Origin: Pacificimonas sp963710205
GTDB taxonomy: Bacteria > Pseudomonadota > Alphaproteobacteria > Sphingomonadales > Sphingomonadaceae
Length of the DNA: 64,000 bases
Direction: 5' to 3'
NCBI GenBank assembly: GCA_963710205.1
Contig: CAVPZG010000005.1
Location: forward strand, 372,001 to 436,000
Below the pieces are notes generated by a model. That model worked only from the letters and a program-made list of their open reading frames with translations, had not been told where the DNA came from and did no database searches. This document shows, in pieces, positions 37,210 through 46,699 of the stretch. Within the stretch, counting starts at the first letter, position 1, and each line of letters opens with the position of its first letter. Made by a program: the position numbers and the translations under genes.

Positions 37210-38303
37210 CGGGACGGCTGCTGGTAACCTTGCCGGAGGAGGAGCAGGCGCCGCTCGCCTGGACGCGCATCGGCGCGGATGGCCGGGTCAGCGGCGAGGG
37301 GCTGCTGCCCGCCGGGGCGCGGCTGGAAACCGGCGACGGCGACCATGTCGTTGTAGAGGTTCCGGGCGCGGCGGTGACGGTGCGCTGGTTCGCGCTCGAC
37401 GCCAGTTCCGCCGCGCAGGCGCGCGCCGCCGCCCTCTATCATGCGCGGGACGTCAGCGCATCGAACCTGCCGTTGCATGTGGCTGTTGCCCGCGCCGCCG
37501 ATCCGGTCTCCGGCTGGCCGGTGGCGATGGTTTCGGAACCGGTGATGGCGGCGTGGCTGGCCCGGCTGGCGGTCAGCGGCATCGACGCGGACGTCCTGAC
37601 GCCCGCGCCGCTGCTGCTGCCGGAACCCGCGGACGGGTTCGTGGCCATCGGCGATGAGGCGGAGATGACGGTGCGCGGTGCGGCGGACGCATTTGTGGCG
37701 GACGCCGCGCTCGCCCGGATGATCGTCGGCGATGCGCCGCTCCGCCACGTTAAGGACGCACGCGAGGCACTGGCGCTGAAACTGGCTGAAAGTGAGCATC
37801 CGCTCATCAATCTGCGGCAGGGCGCGTTTGCAAAGGCGGGGCAGGCCGGGGATCCGCGCCGCTGGAAACGGCTGGCCATGATTGGCACGGCGATCGTGAT
37901 CCTGCTGCTGCTTTCGTTCGGCATCAGCGCCTGGCGGCACGACCGGGCCGCGGCGCGTGCCAACGCCCGCACGGCGGCGTGGGCGGAGGCGGTCGGCGTC
38001 GCGGTTCCCGCAGGTGCCGACCCGGTTGCCGCGATGCGTCTGGCGGTTGCGGAGCGCGGCATGGGCAGTGGTCTGCGCGGCGCAAGCGCGGCGCTGTTCG
38101 CAGCGGTGCGGGCCGCGCCCGGAACATCCCTTCGCTCGATCAGCTGGCGCGATGGACGTATCGTTGCCGATGTCATCCTTCCTGCGGGCGGCGATGCGGG
38201 CGTGCTGCGGCCGGCGGTCGAAGGCGCGGGCTTTACGCTGGTCGCGGGCCCGATGCGGGCGGACGGAGAAGGCCGGATCGCCTCCGTCGAGGTCGTCCCA
38301 TGA
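37206..38303 (+). CDS. gspL: Type II secretion protein GspL
   Basis: 365 aa. A cytoplasmic actin-like domain (about 1-215) with VVEVPGAAVTVRWFALD, one transmembrane helix at about 225-242 (AMIGTAIVILLLLSFGI), and a ferredoxin-like periplasmic part. GspL recruits the ATPase GspE, which is not encoded in this window. Overlaps gspK and gspM by ATGA. Confidence 0.87.
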   Translation: MTGRLLVTLPEEEQAPLAWTRIGADGRVSGEGLLPAGARLETGDGDHVVVEVPGAAVTVRWFALDASSAAQARAAALYHARDVSASNLPLHVAVARAADPVSGWPVAMVSEPVMAAWLARLAVSGIDADVLTPAPLLLPEPADGFVAIGDEAEMTVRGAADAFVADAALARMIVGDAPLRHVKDAREALALKLAESEHPLINLRQGAFAKAGQAGDPRRWKRLAMIGTAIVILLLLSFGISAWRHDRAAARANARTAAWAEAVGVAVPAGADPVAAMRLAVAERGMGSGLRGASAALFAAVRAAPGTSLRSISWRDGRIVADVILPAGGDAGVLRPAVEGAGFTLVAGPMRADGEGRIASVEVVP

Positions 38304-38752
38304 GCGGTTTCGAACCCTGGTGGAGCGCACGCAGCGCGCGGGAACGGACGATGCTGGCGGGGCTGGCGGGCATCGCGCTCCTGCTGATTGGCTGGATGCT
38401 GGTGGTCCGGCCCCTGCTCGACTGGCGCAGTGCCGCAGAGGCACGCCATGGCGATGCCGTGCAGGCAGCGAGCGAGGCCGAGATGCTGGCCGGACGACTG
38501 GGCGCGGGCGGCGGCGCCGTGCCCGATGCGGAGATGGTGCGCGGGCTTGCCACCGCGGCGGGGTTCGCGGCTGAGGTCCGCGAAGCGAATGGCGGTGTGT
38601 CGGTAAAGATCGCAGCCGCCCGGTCCGACCTGCTGTTTGGCTGGATCGAGTCCCTGGAAAACCGCCATGGACTGCGCGTCATTGCGGCCGATATCGCGCG
38701 CAATACGGACGCCACATTGTCGGCGGATCTGGTTCTGGGCGGCGCGGCATGA
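38300..38752 (+). CDS. gspM: Type II secretion protein GspM
   Basis: 150 aa from ATG 38300. A short cytoplasmic start (WWSARSARERTMLAG), one helix (LAGIALLLIGWMLVV), then a small periplasmic domain with GAVPDAEMVRGLATAAGF and LLFGWIESLENRHGLRV. It binds GspL in the inner-membrane platform. ATGA overlaps on both sides. Confidence 0.85.
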   Translation: MSGFEPWWSARSARERTMLAGLAGIALLLIGWMLVVRPLLDWRSAAEARHGDAVQAASEAEMLAGRLGAGGGAVPDAEMVRGLATAAGFAAEVREANGGVSVKIAAARSDLLFGWIESLENRHGLRVIAADIARNTDATLSADLVLGGAA

Positions 38753-39321
38753 TGCGCCGGATTCGCCTGCCTGTAAGGCGCGTCGTTCTGGTTCTGGCGC
38801 TCGCGCTCTTCTGGCTGCTTGCCACGCTGCCGCTGGGCCTCGGCATGCAGCTGTTCGGCCTGGCGGAACGCGGGCTGAATGCGCGATCGGCATCGGGATC
38901 GGTCTGGTCGGGTCAGTTGCAGGATGCGCGGCTGGGCGCGCTGCCGCTGGGTTCGCCGCATGTCGGGCTTTCCCTGCCGCGCCTCCTGACAGGCGACGCG
39001 CGGCTGTCGCTCGGCGCGGATCCAGACGGCGGCATTTCCGGGACGCTTTCCGGAAACAGCCGCGGCTATGCGCTACGCGACCTGAACGGCTCGGCGCCCA
39101 TGTCGGCGTTCCTGCCGGGCGAGACGGGGGACGTCACCCTGTCGGGCGTCACTGCCATTTTCACGGACGGGCAATGCATAGAGGCGGCGGGAACGCTGTC
39201 TGCGGCGGGTCTTGGCAGTGCGAGCCTCGGATGCACGGGCGACAGCGCGCGGGCGCAGCTGAGCGGCGTTGCGGAACTGGTTCTGGGCGCGGACGGTGAG
39301 CTGCGGATATCGCCGCTTTGA
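38749..39321 (+). CDS. gspN: Type II secretion protein GspN
   Basis: 190 aa. A signal/anchor helix (RVVLVLALALFWLLATLPLG), then the T2SSN pattern MQLFGLAERGLNARSASGSV-WSGQL and a beta-rich domain with VTLSGVTAIFTDGQC. It is the last gsp gene; its stop is two bases from the qor start. GspN is optional in most systems and its role is unsettled. Confidence 0.85.
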   Translation: MMRRIRLPVRRVVLVLALALFWLLATLPLGLGMQLFGLAERGLNARSASGSVWSGQLQDARLGALPLGSPHVGLSLPRLLTGDARLSLGADPDGGISGTLSGNSRGYALRDLNGSAPMSAFLPGETGDVTLSGVTAIFTDGQCIEAAGTLSAAGLGSASLGCTGDSARAQLSGVAELVLGADGELRISPL

Positions 39322-39323
39322 CC

Positions 39324-40296
39324 ATGCGCGCCCTTCGGCTGGAACGGACCGCAACGGATTATGCGGGTCTGGCACTCCGCGATCTGGACCTGCCGGAACC
39401 CGGACCCGGCGAGGTCCTGGTTCGGGTGCGCGCGGCGGCGGTGAATTTCGTGGACCTGCTGATGACCGGCGGGGCGCTACCAGTATAAACCGGAGCTGCC
39501 CTACACGCTCGGGTCGGATTTCGCGGGCGATGTGGTGGCGGGCGGCGGGCAATTCGCGGTGGGCGATGCGGTCATGGGGATGAACCTGGGCGGGGCGTTC
39601 GCGGACCACATCCTTGTGAAAGAGGCGCAGCTGAACGCCAAACCCGAATCCTTCGACTATGGGCAGGCGGCGGCGTTCGGGCAGCCCTATCTGACCGCCT
39701 ATGTCGCGCTGACCCGGCATGGCGAACTGAAGGCGAACCAGTGGCTTCTGGTGCAGGGGGCGTCGGGCGGCGTCGGCCTCGCCGCCGTCGATCTGGCGAA
39801 GCATATGGGCGCGAAGGTGATTGCGGCGTCGGCATCCGAAGAAAAACTGGCGCTGATCGGAAAGGATTATGCGCCCGATGCGCTGCTCGATGTGTCGGCA
39901 CCATTCCGCGAGAAGGTGAAGACGATCACCGGCGGCGGTGCGGACGTGATTTACGACCCCGTTGGCGCGGATATTTTCGATGAGGGGGTACGCTGCGTCG
40001 CCTTTGGCGGGAAATATCTGATCATCGGTTTCGCGGGCGGGCGTATCCCGGAAATCGGCGCGAATTACCCGTTGATCAAAGGATTTAGCCTGATAGGCGT
40101 GCGCGCCGGAGAATATGGGCGGCGTTTTCCGGATCGCGGGCGCGAGGACCGGGCAGCGATCGCCGCCTTGGCCGCATCGGGCGTCGTCAGTCCCCGCGTC
40201 CATGCACGTTTCCCGCTGGAGGACTGGCGCGACGCCTTTGCCATGATGGACCGGCGGGAGCCTGTGGGCCGCGTGATCCTGGAACCCGCGAGCTGA
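39324..40296 (+). CDS. Zinc-free MDR quinone oxidoreductase (frameshifted as sequenced)
   Basis: NADPH:quinone oxidoreductase (QOR) type. The N-terminal frame reads LPEPGPGEVLVRVRAAAVNF-VDLLM and stops early; the other frame resumes YQYKPELPYTLGSDFAGDV. Removing one G from 39471-39474 joins them (GRYQYK). The later part has the NADP fold LLVQGASGGVGLAAVDLAK and DVIYDPVGADIFDEGV. Repaired length is about 323 aa. It follows gspN by two bases, so it may be cotranscribed with the secretion genes by chance of position. Confidence 0.88.
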
Positions 40297-41255
40297 GCCG
40301 TCTCCGCGTCGATCCCTTTGTCGCCGCGCTGCTCTTCGCGGTGGTCGCCGCGTCGCTATTCCCTGCCTCGGGGCTTCTGGCGCGGGCGATGGACATGGCG
40401 GCCTATGCGCTGATCATGCTGATGTTCTTTTTTCACGGCGTCAGGCTGCCTGGCATGGCGATCCTTGGCGCTGTCACGAACTGGCGGCTGCACGGTGCGA
40501 TTCTGGCGGTCACGTTTCTCGCATTCCCGCTGGCGGGGCTCTGTCTGCGCCAGATCAGTCTGTCATTCCTGCCCGCCGGGATCGCGGCGGGGCTGCTCTA
40601 CCTGACGCTGGTGCCCTCGACCGTGCAGGCGTCGGTCGCATTCACGGCGGCTGCGAACGGCAATGTTGCGGCCAGCGTCGCATCGGCGTCCACGTCCAAC
40701 ATTCTGGGCGTGTTCGTGACGCCTCTGCTCGTTGGCCTCACCATGGCTGCGGCTGGCGGTGCGGGCGTTTCTGCCGACGGCGCGGTGAAGGTCTTCGGCC
40801 TGCTGCTGGCGCCCTTCATTGCGGGTCATCTGGCGCGCCGCTGGCTGGCGGACTGGGCCGGGCGGCACAGGCGCCTGCTGGGAATGACCGACAAGAGCGC
40901 CATCGTGCTGATCGTCTACACCGCCTTTTCAGCCGCTGTTCTACAGGGTGTGTGGACCCGGCTCGGCGCGGGTGAACTGGCGCTGCTGTTCGCGGTCTGT
41001 CTGTCGCTCCTCGCGGCGTTTACGGCATTTACCTGGGTGCTCAGCCGGTCGTTCCCGCCGGACATGCGCGCCACGCTGGTCTTCTGCGGCACGCAGAAGT
41101 CGCTGGCGGCGGGCGCCCCAATGGCGAGCCTGCTGTTCGCGGCGCCTCTCGTTGGGGAATTGCTGTTGCCGCTGATGATCTTTCATCAGGCACAGCTGCT
41201 GCTGGCCGCGGTGATCGCGCCCTATTTGGCCCAGTCGAGGCCCATCGAGTCATAA
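40293..41255 (+). CDS. Bile acid:sodium symporter-like transporter
   Basis: About 320 aa, ten hydrophobic segments, SBF_like pattern: MLMFFFHGVRLPGMAI, LVPSTVQASVAFTAAANGN-VAASVASASTSNILGVF with the two sodium-site stretches, and FCGTQKSLAAGAPMASLLF. Protein-like sequence (SRLRVDPFVAALLFA) extends back to a CTG that overlaps the qor stop as CTGA; the first ordinary start codon is GTG 40341, which would cut off the first helix. The family moves organic acids. The last 34 bases overlap the end of era. Confidence 0.85.
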   Translation: MSRLRVDPFVAALLFAVVAASLFPASGLLARAMDMAAYALIMLMFFFHGVRLPGMAILGAVTNWRLHGAILAVTFLAFPLAGLCLRQISLSFLPAGIAAGLLYLTLVPSTVQASVAFTAAANGNVAASVASASTSNILGVFVTPLLVGLTMAAAGGAGVSADGAVKVFGLLLAPFIAGHLARRWLADWAGRHRRLLGMTDKSAIVLIVYTAFSAAVLQGVWTRLGAGELALLFAVCLSLLAAFTAFTWVLSRSFPPDMRATLVFCGTQKSLAAGAPMASLLFAAPLVGELLLPLMIFHQAQLLLAAVIAPYLAQSRPIES

Positions 41256-42130
41256 CTGTCACGGCTTTCCGACCAGTCCGGTTTCACCTTGACGGTCAGG
41301 AACAGATGCACCTTGCTTCCCAATATGTCCTCCAGCTCGGCGCGCGAATCCGAGCCTATGGATTTGATACGCGCGCCGCCCTTTCCAAGGACGATGCCCT
41401 TCTGGCTGTCGCGTTCGACGAAGATCGTCTGGTGAATGGCGATGCCATTGTCGCCCTCCGTCCAGCTTTCCGTCTCGACCATGCTGGCATAGGGAAGCTC
41501 CTGATGCAGCTGCAGGAACAGCTTTTCGCGCGTGATTTCCGCCGCGAGCAACCGGCTGGTGACATTCGACACCTGATCGTCCGGAAAGTGCCAAGGCTCC
41601 TTCGGCATGGCGGCGGCCAGCGTCGATTTCAGGTCCTTGATGCCATCTCCCTTCGGCGCCGCGATCATGAAGGTGTCGGCGAAATCGATCTGGTCGTTAA
41701 GCTGCTGCGCCAGCGGCAGCAGGCGCTCGCGCGAGGTCGTGTCGATCTTGGTGAGGGCAAGCATCTTGGGTTCGCGGCGATGCTGCAGCGTTTCCAGAAT
41801 CGTTTCCACATCCTCCGTCAGCCCCCGCTTCGCGTCGACCAGCAGCAGGACGATGTCCGCGCCTGACGTGCCGTCCCAGGCAGCGTTGACCATGGCGCGC
41901 TCCAGACGCTTCTTGGGCGCGAAGATCCCGGGCGTGTCGACAAGGATGATCTGCGTGACGCCTTCGACGGCAATGCCCATCAGGCGGGCGCGTGTCGTCT
42001 GCACCTTCGGGCTCACGATGGCGACCTTCTGGCCGACCAGCGTGTTCACCAGGGTGGACTTGCCCGCATTGGGCGCGCCCACGACGGCGACGACACCGCA
42101 TTTCCTGTCCTCGTCGTGAATGTCAGTCAT
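41222..42130 (-). CDS. era: GTPase Era
   Basis: 302 aa. Ribosome assembly GTPase. G1 VGAPNAGKSTLVNTL, G2 KVQTTRARLMGI, G3 DTPGIF, G4 LTKID, and a C-terminal KH domain with IVLGKGGARIKSIG that binds the 3' end of 16S rRNA. Complete and of usual length. Its ATG overlaps the rnc stop (ATGA), the usual lepB-rnc-era order. Confidence 0.97.
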   Translation of the reverse strand: MTDIHDEDRKCGVVAVVGAPNAGKSTLVNTLVGQKVAIVSPKVQTTRARLMGIAVEGVTQIILVDTPGIFAPKKRLERAMVNAAWDGTSGADIVLLLVDAKRGLTEDVETILETLQHRREPKMLALTKIDTTSRERLLPLAQQLNDQIDFADTFMIAAPKGDGIKDLKSTLAAAMPKEPWHFPDDQVSNVTSRLLAAEITREKLFLQLHQELPYASMVETESWTEGDNGIAIHQTIFVERDSQKGIVLGKGGARIKSIGSDSRAELEDILGSKVHLFLTVKVKPDWSESRDSYDSMGLDWAK

Positions 42131-42804
42131 AGGGCATTTTCTCTTTTCAACATGGCGAGCGCGGCGGCCTTTTCGGCCTCCTGCCGGCTGCCACCTTCGC
42201 CTGATATGGGGTCGAGGCCGCGAACGGAAACCTCGACGCGGAATTTGGGCGCGTGATCGGGGCCGTCGCGCCAGACGATTTCATATTTCGGAATCGGTTT
42301 GCGCTGGCCCTGCGCCCACTCCTGCAACTCGTTCTTCGGATTGCGTGGCGGCTTGCTGGCCGTGTCGACACGGCCGGCCCATCCCTTGCGGATGAAGGCG
42401 CGCGCGGCGTCCATGCCGCCGTCGATGTACAGCGCGGCGATCAGCGCTTCGCAGACATCGCCCAGCAGATTGGCGGAGCGGTGCACGCCCGATGCGCGCG
42501 CGGAACTTTCCAGCCGGACATGCGCGGACACGCCGATATCGGCGGCGACATCGGCGCAGCTCTGCTTGTCCACCAGGCTGGCGAGGCGGCGGTTCATATC
42601 GCCTTCGGATTCGCGGAAGGCATCGTAGAGCCATTCGGCAATGACGAAGCCCAGAATGCGGTCGCCGAGAAATTCGAGACGTTCATAGTCCTCGGCACTG
42701 CCGCGCCGCCCGCTACCGTGGGTAAGAGCGCTTTCAAGCAGGGACACGTCGCTGAACTCGTGGCCAAGCGATGCCGCCGCCCAATCGGTGAGGCTGCCCG
42801 TCAA
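42127..42804 (-). CDS. rnc: Ribonuclease III
   Basis: 225 aa from TTG 42804, chosen because it overlaps the lepB stop as TTGA and gives the normal N-terminus (TGSLTDWAAASLGHEF); an ATG at 42864 lies inside lepB. The RNase III signature YERLEFLGDRILGFVIAEWL is followed by NLLGDVCEALIAALYIDGG with the second metal Glu, and a C-terminal double-stranded RNA-binding domain (NPKNELQEWAQGQ, GEGGSRQEAEKAAALAML). Processes rRNA precursors. Confidence 0.95.
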   Translation of the reverse strand: MTGSLTDWAAASLGHEFSDVSLLESALTHGSGRRGSAEDYERLEFLGDRILGFVIAEWLYDAFRESEGDMNRRLASLVDKQSCADVAADIGVSAHVRLESSARASGVHRSANLLGDVCEALIAALYIDGGMDAARAFIRKGWAGRVDTASKPPRNPKNELQEWAQGQRKPIPKYEIVWRDGPDHAPKFRVEVSVRGLDPISGEGGSRQEAEKAAALAMLKRENAL

Positions 42805-43613
42805 GGTTTCAGACCGATGCGGCCAAATCTGACGGCACCCGGCCAGGTGGTCGGATCGCTCCATTCGCCGGTGCCGTCCACGGACATGAAAATCCTGTCG
42901 GCCCTGCCGACGACAGTCGTCATCGGAACGAGGCCGAAGCCGCCCGCTTCGGGCGATACGCGGCTGTCCTCGCTATTGTCGCGATTGTCGCCCATGACGA
43001 ACAGACGGTCCCGCGGCACCGTGATGGCCGCCATGTCATCCAGCGGATTACGGTCGCCAAGTTCGATGATGTCGAGATCGCGCGCGCCAAGACTTTGCCG
43101 GTATCGGGGATAGACACAGGCATCTTCGATGTCGCGTCCGCCGTCGCAGGGCGTGATGGGCGTGACCGGGTGCACATAGTCGCCAATGCGCTGGCGGGGC
43201 AGGACGCTGCCGTTCAGGACCAGCCTGCCATCCCGCATGGAAACGGCATCGCCCGGCAGGCCGATGACGCGCTTGACGAAGTTCGTCCCGCTTCCGTTGG
43301 GATCGGTGAAGACGATGATGTCCCCGCGTTCCGGCAGGACCGCGCCGATGCGCCCCTTCATCGGAAACTCACCCCAGGGAAAGGACGCGGGCCCATAGCC
43401 ATAGGGGTATTTGGCGACGAGGATATAGTCGCCCGCGACCAGCGCCGGGTTCATAGAGGCCGACGGGATCGAGAAAGGCTCGTAAACGAACGTGCGTATC
43501 GACACCGCGAGCAGAACGGCAAGGAAGATGATCCGCAAGCCCGCCATCCATGCCGGGCTCTGCGCGCGGACGCGCGGCAGCAGGGGTGTGGCAAGCGGCG
43601 TATCGGTCATCAA
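42801..43613 (-). CDS. lepB: Signal peptidase I
   Basis: 270 aa. One N-terminal transmembrane helix (IIFLAVLLAVSIRTFVYEPF) leads directly to the catalytic serine SIPSASM (S53). The general-base lysine is in NFVKRVIGLPGD (K114), and box E is FVMGDNRDNSEDSR. Cleaves Sec/Tat signal peptides on the periplasmic side, including those of the many exported proteins in this window. First gene of lepB-rnc-era, divergent from pgi. Confidence 0.96.
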   Translation of the reverse strand: MMTDTPLATPLLPRVRAQSPAWMAGLRIIFLAVLLAVSIRTFVYEPFSIPSASMNPALVAGDYILVAKYPYGYGPASFPWGEFPMKGRIGAVLPERGDIIVFTDPNGSGTNFVKRVIGLPGDAVSMRDGRLVLNGSVLPRQRIGDYVHPVTPITPCDGGRDIEDACVYPRYRQSLGARDLDIIELGDRNPLDDMAAITVPRDRLFVMGDNRDNSEDSRVSPEAGGFGLVPMTTVVGRADRIFMSVDGTGEWSDPTTWPGAVRFGRIGLKP

Positions 43614-43670
43614 TTCGGCCTTTTCAGCGGGGCATCAAGGTGTCAAGCGGCGCTGCGAGAGGAGACCGAA

Positions 43671-45205
43671 ATGACGAACCCCGCCGCTGCCTGGGATGCG
43701 CTCGAAGCCGCTGTAAGGGCGGCGCGCGAAGAACGACTGTCGGAGAAGTTTTCCGCCGAGCCCGGCAGGCTCGATCGGCTGTCCTGGATTTGGACGGGAT
43801 TTATCTCGATCTGTCGAAAACGCATCTGGATGCCGAGGTGGTCGAGGCGTTTGTGCGCCTTGCCGACGCGATGGACTTCCCAGGGATGCGTTCAAGGCTT
43901 CTGGACGGGGGCGTTGTCAATCCGACCGAGGCGCGCGCTGCGACGCACAGCGCCGAGCGCGGTATGGGGTCGGCCGCCGACGTGGCGGCGGCCCGTGAGG
44001 CGCGGGCGGCGATGAAGGCGCTTTATGACCGGATCGAGGGCGGCGCGTTCGGCGATATCCGCCACATAATCCATATCGGCATTGGCGGCTCCTTTCTCGG
44101 CCCGGCGCTGGTGATCGACGCGCTCGCGCCCCTGCAGCCGAAATATGACGTGCACATCGTCAGCAATATCGACGGCCGCGCGCTGGAACGCGCGCTGGCC
44201 AAGGTCGACAGGACACGCACACTGGTGGTCACGGTGTCAAAAAGCTTCACGACGCTTGAGACCATGACGAATACGGAAAGCGCGCTGTCGGCACTGGGGG
44301 AAGACGCGAAGGCGCGGCTGGTCGCGGTAACGGCCAACCCGGACAAGGCGGCGGCATTTGGCGTCATCCCGAGCAACATCCTGCCCTTCGCGGAAACGGT
44401 TGGCGGGCGCTACTCGCTCTGGACCGGCGTGGGACTGGCGGCCGCGCTGGCGCTCGGCTGGGATCAGTATGAGGCGCTTCTGAACGGTGCGGCGGAGATG
44501 GACCGGCATTTCGCCGAAGCCGAGCCAGACCGGAACGCGCCGTTCCTCGCCGCCGCGATGGATCTCATTTACGCGAGCGTCATCGGTGCGGAAACGCGGG
44601 CGGTTTTCGCCTATGATGAGCGGCTGGCGCTCCTGCCGGACTTTCTGCAGCAGCTGGAAACGGAATCGAATGGCAAGCGCGTCACGCGGGACGGAGAGAG
44701 GCTGTCGCGCGGCAGTTCGCCCGTCGTCTGGGGCGGCGTCGGTACGGACGCGCAGCATGCCGTATTCCAGATGCTGCACCAGGGGACGCACCTGATCCCA
44801 ACCGAGCTGCTGGCCGTAAGGGAAGCGGGTCACGGGCTGGGGGGGGAGCATCACAGGCAACTGATCGCCAACTGCATCGCCCAGGGTGCGGCGCTGATGC
44901 GCGGACGGACGTTTGCGGAGGCGAAGGCGGCGGGCGCGGATGACGCGCTGGCCCATGCGAAAACCTTCCCCGGCGACATTCCGTCCGCCACAATTCTCCT
45001 CCGGCAACTCGATGCGCGCACACTGGGCGCGCTCATCGCCTTTTACGAACACCGGACGTTCAGTTTCGGCGCGCTTCTTGGCATAAACAGCTTCGACCAG
45101 ATGGGCGTGGAACTGGGCAAGGACGTCGCGCGCGCCATTGCGGGCGGCGACCTGGGGGACATCGATCCGTCGAGCCGCGAACTGCTGTCACGGGCGGGGC
45201 TTTAG
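43671..45205 (+). CDS. pgi: Glucose-6-phosphate isomerase (frameshifted as sequenced)
   Basis: Interconverts glucose-6-P and fructose-6-P. The start ATG 43671 has GAGAGGAG upstream and reads TNPAAAWDALEAAVRAAREE; the frame is lost near 43783, where TCCTGG needs one more C, and resumes LDLDGIYLDLSKTHLDAEVV. Signatures HIGIGGSFLGPALVIDAL, VSKSFTTLETMTN, GGRYSLWTGVGLAAALALG and QHAVFQMLHQGTHLIP are intact. Repaired length is about 511 aa. A broken pgi in an otherwise complete chromosome is unlikely; this is probably a sequence error. Confidence 0.94.
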
Positions 45206-45238
45206 GGCGGACGATCCCTGCACCGCGCCCGCGAAGGT

Positions 45239-45877
45239 CTACCAGCGGATGAAGCGCGGCAGGACCAGTCTTGTCAGCGCCGCTATCCCGAGGATCGCCG
45301 CCAGATACCACAGCCCGACATAGGTGAAACTGTCATAGGGGCAGTGCAGAGCGAAGGCGGTCGTGCCTGCGGACGCACTGGCGAGGCCGGCGATCCAGCT
45401 GGTCTGCTCGATCTTGGTCGGCGCGCTTTTCCTCAGCCAGAAAACGGAAGCGGCCCAGACGGGAATGGTCGCCAGCGTGATGCCCGTCAGGCAGTCGCGC
45501 ATCCATGTTGTGTTCGCCATGACCTCGGCCTCGGCGGCAGGCGCGGCGGCGAAGGCAATGACCAGCGGGACGAGGAACAAGAGACTGCCAAGCGCGGCAA
45601 GCTGTCCCGCGCTGGCAAAACCCGCGCGTCCCGGCTGTCCGGCGCGCAGCAGCAGCACGGCGCCGCCAGCGGCGACAATTCCCGATGCCAGCAGCTTGAA
45701 CGCGAAGATCAGCGTGCCCCAGACCTGCATCAGGTCAGGCCGCACCTTCATGGCGAAGATGACGAAAAGCAGGGACAGTACGAAGCCCGCCGCATAGACG
45801 CAGACGAACAGCGCCGCATTGGCGCGGCGGACGGGGGCGGCGTCATCGGCCAGCCGGTCGAGCAGATCGCTGCTCAT
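45239..45877 (-). CDS. nrsF: NrsF-type anti-sigma factor (DUF1109)
   Basis: 212 aa, six membrane segments after a short cytosolic N-terminus (SSDLLDRLADDAAPVRRAN). It has two cysteines, C129 in WMRDCLTGI and C179 in FALHCPYDSF, with the 50-residue spacing known for the redox/metal-sensing pair of Caulobacter NrsF. Such proteins hold the cognate ECF sigma factor until oxidative or heavy-metal stress. The ATG overlaps the sigF stop by four bases. Confidence 0.88.
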   Translation of the reverse strand: MSSDLLDRLADDAAPVRRANAALFVCVYAAGFVLSLLFVIFAMKVRPDLMQVWGTLIFAFKLLASGIVAAGGAVLLLRAGQPGRAGFASAGQLAALGSLLFLVPLVIAFAAAPAAEAEVMANTTWMRDCLTGITLATIPVWAASVFWLRKSAPTKIEQTSWIAGLASASAGTTAFALHCPYDSFTYVGLWYLAAILGIAALTRLVLPRFIRW

Positions 45878-46485
45878 AGCGTTTCATCCTCTTGCATGAC
45901 GAACGCGGACAGTTTTTTCATGCCGCGGTGAATATTGACCTTGACCAGGCTTTCGCTCTGGCCGCTTTCGGCGCTGGCCTCCGATATGGTGAGCCCGCCA
46001 AGTTTGACCAGCCGGATCGCCTCGGCCTGCCTTTCCGGCAGTCGGTCCAGCAGCAGCGCCACGGCGTGGCCAGCGACGGGCTGTTCCGGGTTTTTCGGAT
46101 CTCCATGGGTCTCGTCGAGTTCCATATGGGTCACGCGGCGGGTCTTCCTCAGCCAGTCGATCCATTTATATTTCGCAATGGTGTTCAGCCATGGCATCAG
46201 CGGATAGGCAGGATCATAGCTGGCGCGTTTCGTGTGAATGGCGATCAGCACCTCCTGCACCAGATCCGCCGCATCGGTTGGCGACGCCTTGCCCGCGAAA
46301 AAGCGTTTCAGATGCGCTTCGGCCTGTTCCAGAAAGGCGCGGTAGGCGATCCGGTCGCCCTCCTGCCCCGCGACGAAGGCAGCCTCCCAATCCGATAATG
46401 TTCGCGCCACAGCCACCTTCCCCGGTCCTGCGGCGGGACTTAGGGGAAAAGCGGCTGCTGGCAAAGCGGAGGCGTGCATCTTCAT
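45874..46485 (-). CDS. sigF: ECF sigma factor, SigF-type
   Basis: 203 aa from ATG 46485 (AGGGACGAA upstream). Region 2: LVQEVLIAIHTKRASYD and PLMPWLNTIAKYKWIDWLRK. Region 4: LPERQAEAIRLVKLGGLTI-SEASAESGQSESLVKVNIHRG. The pairing with a DUF1109 protein identifies it as the SigF/NrsF class, which responds to metals and oxidants in Caulobacter. A matching promoter lies about 105 bases upstream, so the unit is probably autoregulated. Confidence 0.88.
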   Translation of the reverse strand: MKMHASALPAAAFPLSPAAGPGKVAVARTLSDWEAAFVAGQEGDRIAYRAFLEQAEAHLKRFFAGKASPTDAADLVQEVLIAIHTKRASYDPAYPLMPWLNTIAKYKWIDWLRKTRRVTHMELDETHGDPKNPEQPVAGHAVALLLDRLPERQAEAIRLVKLGGLTISEASAESGQSESLVKVNIHRGMKKLSAFVMQEDETL

Positions 46486-46590
46486 TTCGTCCCTGTGCCG
46501 GTGATGGACTGTCGCCCGCCATCCAACAGGGGGAGAATGGCGGGCGACAGGGCGTGTGGAGGAGATCAAAAATCCACATGCCTGACCGTC

Positions 46591-46618
46591 TTTTCGCAAG
46601 GATTGCGGCGGGGGTTAC
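46591..46618 (-). promoter_or_regulatory. SigF-type promoter upstream of sigF-nrsF
   Basis: On the minus strand GTAACC (46618-46613), a 16-base spacer and CGAAAA (46596-46591). This matches the GTAACC-N16-CGAA promoter described for Caulobacter SigF. It points to sigF, with a leader of about 100 bases. Confidence 0.7.
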
Positions 46619-46699
46619 ACCATGGCTGTTGTTGCGCTGCACAAAGACCGCTATGCAGCGCCGACAATTTCTTCTTCATTAGCAGGACACGAGAAAGCC

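Noticed and set aside
43671..45205. pgi as a true pseudogene
   Set aside because: Only one base is missing in a CC run while every motif is intact, and several other core genes show the same kind of error.
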